From positions 36,273-100,272 of the forward strand of contig JAOPGA020001155.1 of NCBI GenBank assembly GCA_026419775.2: a stretch of DNA of 64,000 nt, in the 5' to 3' direction. Of the stretch, positions 11,901-22,898 are shown piece by piece. Position numbers and translations under genes: made by a program. Positions within the stretch are counted from its first letter, which is position 1. Each line of letters opens with the position of its first letter. The stretch is from Acrasis kona (lineage: Eukaryota > Heterolobosea > Eutetramitea > Acrasida > Acrasidae). Under the pieces are notes generated by a model that made no database searches, had not been told where the DNA came from, and saw only the letters and a list, made by a program, of their open reading frames with translations.

Positions 11901-13007
11901 CAAATTCAACAATTACAATTGCACCTCACCAACGCACAATCTTCTTGTGTGGAGTTGAGAGAAGAGAAGAGCGAACTGATTTCGAGGTTGGATAAATTAC
12001 AAAGGGAATTGGTCGAATTGAACAAGAAGAAGAACGAAGAGGTCATCAATCACGAATCCAACAAGATCGAAGACGGAAAGCGCCCCAGAAGAATTTACAA
12101 CAAGGTGTTGATCGACGAAATCAACGAACAACAAAGAACATTGGCCATGCAAGAGCAAGAACAACAGGCGACTAGATTGCACGAATTGAGCGAGAAGGTT
12201 AAAATGTTGGAGCAGCGCAATAGAGCCATGAGCAAGATGGTGGATCAAACTGCTACTACCGGAAAGAAAATTGTAAGAAAGGATAGGTCATTACAAGAAG
12301 ATGGTCAACCAGAAGCGGAAGAGGAAGAAGAAAACGACGCAGTTGCCGCCGTCATTGACCAAGACGAGGACGTCGAGGAAGAGGCGTTGAAGCCCATCGA
12401 GAGCGATCAAAGCGAATGGGTGGCCATGATGAACCCGCTGTTCAATCCTCTACAAGTCGCAAACGATTACGAATCAGATTCCACCGCCACCGCCACCACG
12501 TTCAATCAAGAAGCTCCACCCGCCGAGAGATCTTCGTCCATGGTGGAGAATAGACGCAAGTCCAACGGAAGCAGTTTGTTGGGAGCCTTCAAGAGGATAT
12601 CCATCATTAACAACAATGGCAACAATGGTGGATTAGGATTGTCGAGAGGAATGTCGAAAATGTCGCCAAGAACATTTACTTCGGAGAGCATCGACGAGCA
12701 TACATTCAAGACTGGTTTCTTGTTGAAGAAGAGCAAGAATAGCGTGATGGAGAATTGGAAGAGATTCTGGTTCAAGGTGCACCACTCCAACATGTTGTCT
12801 GCTTTTATTGACCTGGGCGATGTGAAACCATTAGAAACGTTGGATTTGAGAAAGAGCAGCGTGGTCACCGATAAGGCTAACCAGGGACGCAAGTATGTAT
12901 TCGTCATCACCATGATGGACGGAAGGACTCATCACTTTGCTGCCAACAATGAATACGAGAGAAGAGAATGGATGGAGACGCTCAAAAAATGTAGTGGTAG
13001 TGAATAA
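8998..13007 (+). CDS. Kinesin-like protein with reduced motor, coiled coil and C-terminal PH domain
   Basis: Eight exons: 8998-9144, 9182-9439, 9480-9605, 9648-9922, 9963-10085, 10127-10334, 10374-10679 and 10722-13007. The introns are 37-42 nt, and the spliced frame closes exactly at 1242 residues. Residues 1-320 are kinesin-like: start VDTVVRFRPFL, block FDSVMKTDVQQDAVFDAI, P-loop GSRGSGKT near 96-104, SSRLTIMDL near 234-242 and SLKSIIFGRVFINALV. The switch II position reads DLDKFGQE rather than DLAGSE, and the usual HIPYRDSKLTRLL block is absent. Residues about 330-880 form long coiled coils. The tail has an acidic patch and a PH domain at about 1144-1240 (TGFLLKKSKNSVMENWKRFW ... REWMETLKKC). 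A PH tail suggests binding to phosphoinositide membranes, as in Unc104/KIF1 kinesins. Whether this motor hydrolyses ATP or walks is doubtful. Its stop lies 3 bp from the next gene's stop. Confidence 0.88.
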
Positions 13008-13010
13008 ATT

Positions 13011-15236
13011 TTAATGGTTACATTGTTCATTGTGCTGGTGTGTTTGTTCGATGGCTGTGGGTGTGGTCATGTCGACGCTCTCTGGGCAGCTTACACCTCT
13101 TCCGTTCAAATAACTTCTTGCATAAGCAGCAGGATATCCAATATAGATGCGATCCCACTGTATCACTCCCTTTGAGAATAAAAACTCCAAACCATTCGCC
13201 CACCAACCTCTGTCGAACAAATTTACAGCATTTCCCCTCACATAACTGTCCTTTATCTTGGCAATCCACCCTAATCGGTGGTAATTTACATGATGAGGTA
13301 TGCGGACGATCCACGGGTATCTATCCATGTACATCATCTCATTACCAGTCATGTTTACAAAAATATTCTTGGTTTGTGCTAATAATAAAGTACTCAACAA
13401 GACATGGACAAGAACATTATAGCCGAGGATCCAAAACAATAATACATTTTTTTCAAACGATTCCCACATATTACCTTGATAGTTCGCAACCAAATAAGCA
13501 ATCAACTCATACAAAAACAAACCACTCAACAAGCATGTGGAATACAAAAACACCATAAACAACACGTGGTTCCTGCTTCCAATCGGCATGTTCACCCAAG
13601 AGCAATAATGGTCAAATCGAGACACGCAACGATCGGTCACTCTATCATGCTTGCTTCTTAATGGTTTCTTAATCATACATGTTCCGCAGTAGGTTTTTGT
13701 ATCCGCAACACCGGTTTGTGCAAGTTCCAATATTTCTGACTCGTCGCGAGTGAAGCCGATGGCAGCGTCGATGGCATGTTGGTGGGCGTCGCTCATGGGA
13801 TAAATGTAACCAGGATTGGCAGCTACGATGTAAATGTAACTCGACAAGCTGACGACACACAATAAAAGCATAATTATAAATAGCAGTGTAGATGTATTGG
13901 GTGGTGTCATGTATGTAATGTGAATCATTGCTACCATCATGACGCTGGCAAAGTAAACTCCGAACAAAGATGCGTCGCGCACGGCCTTGTTTGATCCAAT
14001 GTTGTATAAGCGTTTCGCAATGTACACGGACGCAATGACGGTGGCGCCAATCAAGAATGGAGAAATGTACCACGGCAAGTAACGAGCGAATATGACACAT
14101 AATGGAAATACTGCGATGGAGCAGGCCATTCTCTTGTATTGTTTTGGTTCGCACATCATTTCCCAATTGGATTGAGTCCTGACGGTTAAAATGTTTGATT
14201 CCGTAACAAGCGCCGAATTATCCAACGCTCCATCATCGTGATCTTCATCTTCGTCGTCGTCGTCGGTGATGCGAATGGAAGTGTGTTCGTCGCGTGTTAA
14301 TGAAGTATGGTTCTTTTTGCCCAAGCGATTAAAATCCAAGAATAGATTAGCAACTGGAAGGTGATGACGGGCTGCGGCCCACTGTGATGCGGTGTGATTT
14401 TCCGCATCCCTCCACTCCAACACATTTTGTACGGCAGTGATCGGCTTTCCTGGCACCATGCAAAGAGCACTAATGATCACCCTGCAAACATTGGCATGAC
14501 CTTGTCTTGCTGCCCAATGTAACATTGTCCTCTTGTGTACGTCCACCGCTGTCAACCAATTCCATATGATATCGGGGTCGCTGCGTCTATCCACCTGAAT
14601 GAACAGTGTACGTATCCAATAGCGTAGAGCGCTCAGATGACCATTATATGCTGCCCAATGAAATACGGTGTGACGTTCCTTATCTAATAAAAGTGCCTTA
14701 TTTACATCTCTATCGAACAACTTGTCTTTGTATTTGCCGACAAGGTAGTGAATCACCAATGTATGTCCATTTTGGGTGCAGTGCGTTAGTGGAGACGACT
14801 GTTGCGCATCAAAAGTGTTGTACGGTTGACATGAATGTTTCTCCATCATGACCTTTATAACGTTCAAATTTCCACTCATACATGCCCACATAAACGGCGT
14901 CTGCCCCTCCAATTGATCTGTTGTATTAGGATTCGCACCATTTTGGAGCAACAAATTAACGCACTCTTCGTGACCATTATATGCAGCCCAATGTAACGGA
15001 GTTGACCCTCTAGCAGGTTCAACCTGATTCACTTTATTTCCCCACGAAATCAACAAAAACATGAGGGGCAGATCCCCAGCTTTGGCTGCATCCATCAAAG
15101 TTTGTCCCTTGTATTGATCCTTAACGATGTGATTCTGCTGATGCAACGACGACGCAGACGATGAACCTGCTTCCTGTTGTTGACCATGTGTGACCAGTAC
15201 ACCCTCTCCCTGAAAGTCCGAGTCTTCAACAATCAT
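13011..15236 (-). CDS. AKR1: Ankyrin-repeat protein S-palmitoyltransferase, Akr1/HIP14-like
   Basis: Adds palmitate to cysteines of membrane proteins, mainly at Golgi and endosomal membranes. It is 741 residues from ATG 15236; the longer open frame upstream starts at a non-ATG codon and overlaps OGDH. The N-terminus carries about six or seven ankyrin repeats, for example GSTPLHWAAYNGHEECVNLL and RTMLHWAARQGHANVCRVI. Next come four membrane spans in the middle, the cysteine-rich domain (CGTCMIKKPLRSKHDR ... FDHYCSWVNMPIGSRNH) and two further spans. The catalytic tetrad is DHYC instead of DHHC, as in yeast Akr1. The OGDH gene ends only 31 bp upstream on the same strand, and the kinesin gene converges with a 3-bp gap. 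Intronless. High confidence in family. Confidence 0.93.
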   Translation of the reverse strand: MIVEDSDFQGEGVLVTHGQQQEAGSSSASSLHQQNHIVKDQYKGQTLMDAAKAGDLPLMFLLISWGNKVNQVEPARGSTPLHWAAYNGHEECVNLLLQNGANPNTTDQLEGQTPFMWACMSGNLNVIKVMMEKHSCQPYNTFDAQQSSPLTHCTQNGHTLVIHYLVGKYKDKLFDRDVNKALLLDKERHTVFHWAAYNGHLSALRYWIRTLFIQVDRRSDPDIIWNWLTAVDVHKRTMLHWAARQGHANVCRVIISALCMVPGKPITAVQNVLEWRDAENHTASQWAAARHHLPVANLFLDFNRLGKKNHTSLTRDEHTSIRITDDDDEDEDHDDGALDNSALVTESNILTVRTQSNWEMMCEPKQYKRMACSIAVFPLCVIFARYLPWYISPFLIGATVIASVYIAKRLYNIGSNKAVRDASLFGVYFASVMMVAMIHITYMTPPNTSTLLFIIMLLLCVVSLSSYIYIVAANPGYIYPMSDAHQHAIDAAIGFTRDESEILELAQTGVADTKTYCGTCMIKKPLRSKHDRVTDRCVSRFDHYCSWVNMPIGSRNHVLFMVFLYSTCLLSGLFLYELIAYLVANYQGNMWESFEKNVLLFWILGYNVLVHVLLSTLLLAQTKNIFVNMTGNEMMYMDRYPWIVRIPHHVNYHRLGWIAKIKDSYVRGNAVNLFDRGWWANGLEFLFSKGVIQWDRIYIGYPAAYARSYLNGRGVSCPESVDMTTPTAIEQTHQHNEQCNH

Positions 15237-15267
15237 TTTACAAAAAAAAATAATCTCAAAAAAAGAT

Positions 15268-18200
15268 TTATTTTGCAAAAGCATCAACACACAATTGTTC
15301 CTGCTCCTTGTCATGAATGTGTTTGAAACCAGTGGCAGGACTAGCAGCACTGGGCCTTCCATAATACACCAAATCATCGCGTTCCCCGTTAATATTCTTC
15401 AACACTGTTCTCGCCCTAAAGTAAAAGTATTGCCATGCGCCATAATTCTGAGGTTCCTCCTGCACCCACGCCATCTCAGCATTCGGATACAATCTCAATT
15501 GTTCCTCCACACGATCGAATGGGAATGGTGCAATTTGTTCGACTCTGATGATTGCAACATTCTTAATGTCATTCTCCCTTCTATGCTTCCACAAATCATA
15601 ATAAACCTTTCCTGTGCAGAACAACACCCTTCTAATCTTCTCCGGTGCGTCCAACCATTGCTCGGCATCCTCCTCGCTCTCTCCAATCACTCTCTTGAAG
15701 CGCGTTCCTTGTTCCATGTCGCTCAAAGGACTGACTGCCAATTTGAAGGTGCGATCTCCGATCGTGACCTTTTGTGCTCTCAACAAGCTCTTTGGCGTCA
15801 TGATCACCAATGGCTTTCTGAAGCTCCTCAACAATTGTCTACGAAGCACATGGAAGTAATTAGCAGGCGTGGTGCAGTTCACCACTTGCCAGTTATTTTC
15901 TTGAATCTGTCTTCTTGATTCTGGATCCATGTCCGGAATGCAATCTGGAGATTCGTCGTTGAGTTGTAAATATCTCTCCAGACGAGCGTTGCTGTGCTCT
16001 GGGCCCTGTCCTTCGTAACCATGAGGCAACAACATGACCAATCCAGTGCTCCTCAGCCACTTTTGTTCTCCGCTGGATATGAATTGATCGATGATGGTTT
16101 GTGCGCCGTTAGCAAAGTCGCCGAATTGAGCTTCCCAGATGACCAATGCATTGGGGCTCTCTAGGGAGTATCCCAATTCGAATCCCAACACTCCGAATTC
16201 GCTCAACGAAGAGTTGCTCACGTGGAATTGACCTTGACCTTCGCTAATGTTATCCAGCGGTCTGAACTTGCTCTCTGTTTCTTGATCAATGAGCACGCTG
16301 TGCCTGTGGGAGAAGGTTCCTCTTTCGTACGTCTTGTCCGCTCAATCTAACGTGATACTTTTCGTTCAATAAGGATGCGAAACATAAAATCTCTGCACAT
16401 CCCCAAATCTACTTCCTGATCCTTGTCCACCATGTTTGCTCTCGAATCTTGTACTCTCTTGACTCCGGAGTGAATGTTAAATGTTGATGGATAATGAGAG
16501 ATTTTGGATCCTAATTGTTTGAGTACGGACAATGGTAATCCAGTGTCACGAATGGGAGAAACGTTCGATGGTTCCAACATTCCCTCCCAGTTGGAATCCT
16601 TTCTGTACCATTCGATGCTCATGTTCTTTTCGATTTGTGCAGAATCACCAGTGGCGCTGACTTTTGAATCATTTTGTGACGATGATGATGATGTCGATGA
16701 TGAATGTGACGATGATTCCTTGCTCGAATTGTATGCTTGATCGAATATGCTCTTGATCCATGCTAATTGTTGCTTGGGTTCATCTTCGTTCTTGAACACT
16801 CCCTCCTTCAATAATCGTTGCGTGTATAACTGTAACGTGGGTTCGTGCTTATCGATGGCACGGTACATTTTAGGTTGTGTGAACATGGGTTGATCCAACT
16901 CATTGTGACCACGGCGTCTGTAACATACAATGTCGACCACGACATCCTTGTGGAATTCCTGTCTCCACTCTGCGGCTAATTTACACACCTGCACCACTGC
17001 TTCTGGATCGTCTCCATTCACGTGGAACACGGGCGCGCTGATGAACTTGGCGAGATCGGTGGCGTATGGGCTGGATCTGCTTTGTCTGGGATTGGTGGTG
17101 AAACCGATCTGATTGTTGATGAGAATGTGTATGGTACCTCCGGTGGTGTAATCATGGAGATCGCTGAAACCCATGGTCTCGTAGACGACTCCTTGTCCAG
17201 AGAATGAAGCGTCTCCGTGGATTAGAATGCTCATGACTCGCTCTCTCTTGTGATCGTTCAGGTAGAATTGTTTGGCTCTTGTCTTTCCCTCCACGACGGG
17301 ATTGACGCACTCCAAGTGACTTGGATTGGCAACCAAACTAACGTCCACCACCTTGTCATTGTATGGCAAGTGTCTCTTTGTGCTCATTCCCAAATGGTAC
17401 TTTACATCTCCGCTTCCGAATCCTTCGTACATCTTACCTCCTTGGAATTCTGCAAAAATGTTTTCTAGTGGCTTGCGCATGACGTTGGCCAAAAAGTTTA
17501 ACCTTCCACGATGGGCCATTCCACATACAAAAGTGCTGACACCGAGTGAGCTGGCAGTGTCCAATATGCTCTTCATTCCTGGCATCAAGCTCTCGCATCC
17601 TTCCAAACCAAATCTCTTTGCTTGTGGGAATTTATTGCCGCAGTATGTTTCGAAAGTGTCGCTGAAGGCTAATCTCTCCCAGATCACCTTCTTCTCCTTC
17701 TCGGATAGATCGACTGGGTTCCTTACCTCCAAGCGCTCTCTCAACCAATTGCACTGTTGTCTGTTCATGATGTGCATGTATTCGGCACCAATCTTGTTGG
17801 CATATGTACGTTGGAGGGCACCAATAAGCTCACGAATGGTGAGTGGTTTTGATTGTGGTGCTAAAAATCCGCTCATCATCTATTTTGTGGTTAGTGTGCT
17901 AATTGAATGTTGATTTTTTACTTCGACGGAGAAGTTGATATCTGTACGATCTAGATCGCTCTCTCTTATTGGGTAGTTATTAATGTCAAGCTCCTTTGGC
18001 GTAGATGAATCTAAATCAGCATTGTACAGCTTGAGTGGGTCCAAATCTGCCATGTGATGGCCGCTGACCTACAAGTCGTGTTAATGGAGACAATTGGTTA
18101 GCGTAACGTACTTGGTATGCTCTCACGAGAGCAACAACCGCGGCACTCAGTGTGTTATCTGTTGTAGGTCTTGAATGGACTGCCTCTGTGCTTGGGGTAC

Positions 18201-18465
18201 CACTAGAGGAGTACAGTTCTTTAAAATATGCTTGCCATGCCTCATCGACACTTTGGTTGTCGCCAAGCCATTTAGCCTCCAAATGCTCCAAGTATTGTGC
18301 ACTACTGCCGTTTGCAAATGACTCACTACATAGTTTCGACCAGTTCATAGGTTGTTGTGATACCAACAACCTTTTTGATTCTGTAAAACATCTTCTTTGT
18401 AATGCAGCTTTCGCTGCTGCTTTGTATCCTTTTGAGAAGGAACGAAGCAGTGCAGACGACCTCAT
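15268..18465 (-). CDS. OGDH: 2-oxoglutarate dehydrogenase E1, with two apparent frameshifts
   Basis: Thiamine-diphosphate-dependent E1 of the mitochondrial 2-oxoglutarate dehydrogenase complex (TCA cycle). Exons are 18465-18112, 18068-17922 and 17879-15268; introns of 43 and 42 nt split VRAYQ/VSGHH and the region before the MMSGF stretch. The basic N-terminus (MRSSALLRSFSKGYKAAAKA) is a mitochondrial presequence. Conserved blocks include YCGNKFPQAKRFGLEG, GMAHRGRLN, HLGMSTKRH, HGDASFSGQG, NNQIGFTT, CYRRRGHNELDQP, and LVMLLPHGYEGQGPEHS near the end. Within exon 3 the frame changes twice. One surplus T of TTT (plus-strand AAA 16405-16407) breaks VDWGCAEILCFASLL. One surplus A of AAA (plus-strand TTT 16323-16325) breaks DVRRGTFSHRH. 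Dropping one base at each site gives 1036 residues, the normal family length. Likely sequencing error; a real frameshift cannot be excluded. Confidence 0.93.
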
Positions 18466-18681
18466 TTTACTTTTGAAAAATTAATCAACTGAAACTTTGT
18501 AAAGAATATTTCCGTGAAAATTCCGTTGTAATTTACCGAAGAACGAACATTCATTGCGGAAGTCCTTACGTTCATCACAGAAAACGCATGATTAAATTCT
18601 CCAGTGTATTGGAATCAGTGCGTTTATAACAATGGTGCAACTAAAGAACATTCATTAAATTAAATCAGGCTTCTATTTCAG

Positions 18682-18953
18682 CGTGGATGATTACAGCAAA
18701 AAAGCAGCAAAAAATACCTCCCTTAATGACCTCCAGTCTGCCAGTGCAATTCAAACAATTTCTGACCTTACATTAAAAGGGAGTTGAAATTGAAATTGAT
18801 GACTGTATTATAGAAGGGGTGTATAACTTTACTCAAGTTGATGATGTCATTCAAAGTGCTCAACAAAACAATCAGAGTAATACATCTGGCATAGTTGAGC
18901 AACCAAACGGGGATACTGTACTTTATTTCAACAAGATGTTTCCCTTTAGTTAG
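18682..18953 (+). CDS. Candidate small gene, unrecognised, 5' end unresolved
   Basis: Plus-strand coding-like stretch between the OGDH and HSP70 genes, missing from simple long-ORF searches. It reads VDDYSKKAAKNTSLNDLQ and on to SDLTLK. Then, after one surplus base in the run AAAAGGG (about 18775-18782), it reads GVEIEIDDCIIEGVYNFTQ and runs to FNKMFPFS and a stop at 18951-18953. An acceptor-like TTCTATTTCAG lies just before it. Upstream, LNSPVYWNQCVYNNG followed by a 34-nt GT-AG intron is one possible exon. It ends 58 bp from the HSP70 stop, matching the close spacing seen elsewhere. The frame change could be an error or decay. No family is recognised. Supported only by codon-like reading and context. 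Confidence 0.35.
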
Positions 18954-19011
18954 TCCATAACTGTAATTTGCTAACTCGAAATAATTAAATAAAAATTTTA
19001 TTTGTGCTTCC

Positions 19012-20955
19012 TTAATCAACATCTAGATCTTCAAATGTTGGACCTCCCTGATTGGATGGTGGAGTTTGTCCAGCCCCAGGGAAACCTCCCTCTCCTCCTT
19101 GAGACTCTCCTCCTGAACCTTGATATATTTTCTGCATGATTGGGTTAGCAATACCCTCCAGCTCCTTTTGTTTGGCTTCATATTCCGACTTGTCAGCTGT
19201 TCCATGGCCATCTAACCAGCTAATCACCTCATCAACCTTTGATTTTAATTTATCCTTATCACCACCCTCCAATTTCCCACCTACATTTGGATCATCGAGC
19301 GTATTTCTTAGTTGATAAGCATAGGATTCCAATCCATTCTTTGCAGTAGCTCTTGCCAAATTCGCTTCATCCTCTCCCTTCATCTCGTCTGCTTTTCTCA
19401 GCATTTCATCAATGTCCTTTTGAGATAGACGTCCTTTGTCGTTGGTAATTGTAATTTGATTCGTTTTACCGCTACTGGTGTCCTTTGCAGTCACGTTCAT
19501 GATACCGTTGGCATCAATATTGTATACGACTTCAATTTTAGGGACACCACGTGGTGCAGGAGGTATGCCATCCAGTTGGAAAGTACCCAACAGGTTATTG
19601 TCCTTTGTCATGGTTCTCTCTCCTTCGTACACTTTGATTTCCACTCCTGGTTGGTTATCGCTGTACGTGGTAAAGGTGTTGCTCTTTTTACAAGGTATGG
19701 TTGAATTGCGTTCGATTAGCTTGGTCATGACTCCACCAGCAGTTTCAATTCCCAAAGACAATGGAGTCACGTCGATCAACAAGACATCTTTTTGTTTACC
19801 TGTCAATACCGCTGCTTGTACCGCTGCTCCATAAGCAACTGCTTCATCTGGATTGATGCTCCTACATAGTTCTTTGCCGTTAAATAAATCTTTGAGCAAT
19901 TCTTGTACTTTTGGAATACGAGTGGAACCACCCACTAGTACAACCTCGTCGATTTGTGATTTACTTAGACCAGAATCTTGTAGTACCTTTGTAACTGGTT
20001 CCATGCACTTTCTGAACAAGTCGGCATTTAATTGTTCGAATTTGGCTCGAGTCACTTGTGATGTGAAATCAACTCCCTCGAATAGGGAATCAATCTCCAA
20101 AGTTGTTTTTGCTGATGATGACAAATTCCTCTTGGCGCGTTCGCAGGCGGTACGTAGACGTCGAATGGCGCGTGTGTTGGTGTGTAAATCTTTTCCATGT
20201 TTGGATTTGAATTCGGCACAAAAGTGCTCTACCATTCTATTGTCGAAATCTTCACCTCCCAAGTGGGTATCGCCGGCAGTGGCTTTGACTTCGAATACAC
20301 CATTGTCAATGGTTAGAATCGAAACGTCGAACGTTCCTCCTCCTAGATCGAAAATGAGTACCGAGTGTTCGTTCTTGTCTTCTTTGTTGAGACCATAGGC
20401 GATAGCGGCGGCTGTTGGTTCGTTGATGATGCGAATGATCTCCATGCCAGAAATTGTTCCGGCGTCTTTGGTGGCTTGACGTTGAGCGTCGTTAAAGTAT
20501 GCGGGTACAGTCACGACTGCCTTCTTGACGTTCTTTCCTAGGTATTGTTCTGCTGATTCTTTCATTTTTGTTAATACCATCGCGGAGATTTCTTCAGGGG
20601 CAAAATTCTTTGTCTCCCCTTTGAATGATACTTGTATGTGGGGTTTTGTTTGTTTGTCGACGACTTTGAATGGCCAATGTTTCATGTCTGATTTGACGAC
20701 TTCGTCATCGAATTTGCGTCCAATTAAGCGCTTTGCGTCGAATACGGTGTTGTGTGGGTTCATGGCGACTTGGTTCTTTGCTGCGTCGCCTATCAAGCGC
20801 TCACTATCTGTGAATGCAACGTATGATGGTGTTGTTCTGTTTCCTTGATCGTTTGGAATAATTTCCACTTTGTCGTGCAACCAAGCACCAACACAAGAGT
20901 ATGTTGTACCCAAGTCTATTCCGATAGCTCCTTCAAAGTCTGATGTAAAAGACAT
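19012..20955 (-). CDS. HSP70: Cytosolic HSP70 chaperone with atypical C-terminus
   Basis: ATP-dependent chaperone of 647 residues, intronless, ATG at 20955. It has the three HSP70 signatures: [13 protein letters not shown] near the start, [13 protein letters not shown] near 200 and [14 protein letters not shown] near 335. The ATPase phosphate motif [12 protein letters not shown] is present, and so is the substrate domain block [17 protein letters not shown]. There is no signal or transit peptide, and the Gly-rich lid tail places it in the cytosolic/nuclear group. The C-terminus is [10 protein letters not shown], so the usual EEVD tetrapeptide that docks TPR co-chaperones is altered to DLDVD. 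The upstream flank has a cluster of GAA/TTC triplets with an inverted repeat, perhaps heat-shock-type control. Confidence 0.97.
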   Translation of the reverse strand: MSFTSDFEGAIGIDLGTTYSCVGAWLHDKVEIIPNDQGNRTTPSYVAFTDSERLIGDAAKNQVAMNPHNTVFDAKRLIGRKFDDEVVKSDMKHWPFKVVDKQTKPHIQVSFKGETKNFAPEEISAMVLTKMKESAEQYLGKNVKKAVVTVPAYFNDAQRQATKDAGTISGMEIIRIINEPTAAAIAYGLNKEDKNEHSVLIFDLGGGTFDVSILTIDNGVFEVKATAGDTHLGGEDFDNRMVEHFCAEFKSKHGKDLHTNTRAIRRLRTACERAKRNLSSSAKTTLEIDSLFEGVDFTSQVTRAKFEQLNADLFRKCMEPVTKVLQDSGLSKSQIDEVVLVGGSTRIPKVQELLKDLFNGKELCRSINPDEAVAYGAAVQAAVLTGKQKDVLLIDVTPLSLGIETAGGVMTKLIERNSTIPCKKSNTFTTYSDNQPGVEIKVYEGERTMTKDNNLLGTFQLDGIPPAPRGVPKIEVVYNIDANGIMNVTAKDTSSGKTNQITITNDKGRLSQKDIDEMLRKADEMKGEDEANLARATAKNGLESYAYQLRNTLDDPNVGGKLEGGDKDKLKSKVDEVISWLDGHGTADKSEYEAKQKELEGIANPIMQKIYQGSGGESQGGEGGFPGAGQTPPSNQGGPTFEDLDVD

Positions 20956-21013
20956 TATTGTTTTTGTTTTTAGAAAATTGAATGAACTTGCTCGGTTTTA
21001 TACCCTTGCATCG

Positions 21014-21056
21014 GAATGTAGGAAGTAGGAATTGAGTCAAATTCCTGCATTCCTTC
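21014..21056. promoter_or_regulatory. GAA/TTC cluster with inverted repeat upstream of HSP70
   Basis: About 60-100 bp upstream of the HSP70 ATG there are GAA triplets at 21014, 21022 and 21029 and TTC triplets at 21042, 21050 and 21054. The centre is a 7-bp inverted repeat (AGGAATT at 21027-21033, AATTCCT at 21040-21046, 6-bp spacer). Heat-shock factor sites are built from nGAAn units, but canonical 5-bp spacing is not met, so this is only a candidate heat-shock element. Confidence 0.35.
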
Positions 21057-21204
21057 TTTACAAAATATTTTACTTTTTACAATATTTATTATTATTATTG
21101 TTTGTTCAACAAAACTGAAGACATACAACTGGTTGAAGTAAATATTTATTCAAGTGGATGTACAATTCTTAATTAGTAATAACACTTTTCTCTTTGTTGA
21201 GATT

Positions 21205-22563
21205 TCAAATTCCGTCATTAGAACTTTTTGAAACACAATCCATATATTCCTGTCTGTTATAAGCAGCCATCTCACAGTTACTCTTGTGGCGATCTTTGAA
21301 ATAATTTCCGTTGTGGATGGCTAGATACCTTCCAGAATAAACATCATCACTTTTGATCTTGTCCACAACCTCACAAAAATTTTTATAGTCGAAACCTTCT
21401 ACATCATAAAGAGAAGAGAAATCATACAAAACTTTCCAATCTGCACTCCCATTGTGATTAGAACCAAACAGGTCCAAATACCATTGGTCATAATTGGTCA
21501 GCTCGTATTCTTCATTGAAATGCATGTGTCTGAATCCAGGATTATTACCAAAAATAGGAGAGATAGACAAGTTGATCATCCCAATCGTTGAAGCACCCGA
21601 CCGGAACTCATCTTTATGTAGATGACCAAAAAATTGAGATACAATTACTGTGGAGAAGTTTTTAATGATATTTAGATAGTGGGACTGGTATTGTTCGATC
21701 CACAACTCTTTTTCATCAAAGGAGTTCTGAGTAGGTGGTATGTGGGTCATAATATATGTTGGAATAAGAAGTTTTTTTGATTCACGAAGCTCTTCCGTAA
21801 GCCAAAAAAGTTGATCCGCAGGATCAACTTCTTTGGAAAGCGGCATTCTTTTAGGAGAGTATAATAAAGAGTTTAACACAATAACTTTTAGAGGAGAATT
21901 ATTTTGTTGGGACAAGATTTTGGAGTAGTACCCTCCCTTTGTAAATGTATTCTTGCATTTAGCATCTGGAATCCACTTAGCCCAAATTTTATATAATGAT
22001 TGATAAAAAGTATTATTGTGTGGAGAAATGTAATAATCTGGGTATAAATCTGTATTTCCAATACAAGGAAATACAGGTGTGTTTGGGAAGGATTTCGTTA
22101 GTTCGTCCGAAACTGTCTTTATGGCTTGTATATTGATACTTTCATCTTTCAGGTAGTGACCTACAAAATCACCATTGACCAAAATAAAAGAAGGTTGAGC
22201 ATCAACCTTTCTCATTTGCTGGAATCTTATTATGAGATGAAAATGTATATTGTTATGAGTATTTACGTGGATGAAATGAGCTGGAGAGGCGGATTGCAAC
22301 CATAACGGCCAAAAATGGCAGACTTTTCACTTCTGTTGATTTTGTTTAAATGTCCCACATAATACCGCTTATTGGTACTTTTTCGTCTGCAATATTGTGT
22401 GGAATTAACCGCTCCATCGTACTCCGGGTCTAATATTGTTAAAATGATAATTGATCAGAAGATACTCACCAAAATGTATGTCCGATATCCAAAAAAATGA
22501 TGAGCAAAAGGCGAAGCCGAACAAAGTAAATAGCAGAAGTGAAAGTAGTGGGGTATCTTTCAT
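21205..22563 (-). CDS. Secreted acid-sphingomyelinase-like phosphodiesterase
   Basis: Calcineurin-like metallophosphoesterase of the acid sphingomyelinase/ASM-like phosphodiesterase group, acting in the lysosome or outside the cell. Exons are 22563-22470, 22429-22267 and 22225-21205, with introns of 40 and 41 nt, giving 425 residues. The first exon supplies a signal peptide (MKDTPLLSLLLFTLFGFAFC) and the first metal motif, DIHFDPEY. Later motifs are GRYGCNPP, LVNGDFVGH (family GD motif), PCIGNTD (GN[HD] position, here Asp instead of His), MTHIPP and FFGHLHKDEF (GHxH). The C-terminal part has several cysteines. The gene is divergent from the giant NHL gene. Family certain; lipid or nucleotide substrate is not. 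Confidence 0.9.
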
Positions 22564-22898
22564 TTTTCTTGTAAACAAATGAATTTAGAAAATGTAATAT
22601 AGGTTGACCCACTTCTATCTCCCATCCATATGATGAGACTCCAAAGGTATTTATACAACGAATTCGAACCTTTTAGTTCCTGGCTCTGGTTTCGCGCTGA
22701 CGCCAAAAGTATATTTTCTTCTCGAAACAATTACAATGCTAGAAGTTCTTTTTTAGTCCAACCATTCCTATTTTGATTACCAGGAACACCTTACAAATAA
22801 AGTAACGTCTTAAGTCCTACCAAAAAAATACGTCACTCCGATTGGTTAGCCTTATATGTTCATTTACTGTACAGTACTTAGGTTGACCTTGCAACAAA
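22564..22898. promoter_or_regulatory. Shared divergent promoter region, 335 bp
   Basis: Separates the divergent phosphodiesterase (minus) and NHL receptor (plus) genes, so both promoters must lie here or in the first introns. One strand carries a GGTTCGAATTC run that looks like a tRNA B box, but no cloverleaf pairs around it. No other element recognised. Confidence 0.45.

Noticed and set aside
15237..15377. Upstream extension of the Akr1 frame
   Set aside because: Starts at a non-ATG codon and overlaps the conserved OGDH C-terminus.
22660..22735. tRNA-like A and B boxes (TGGCGTCAGCGC, GGTTCGAATTC on the minus strand)
   Set aside because: No acceptor, anticodon or T-stem pairing could be formed around them.
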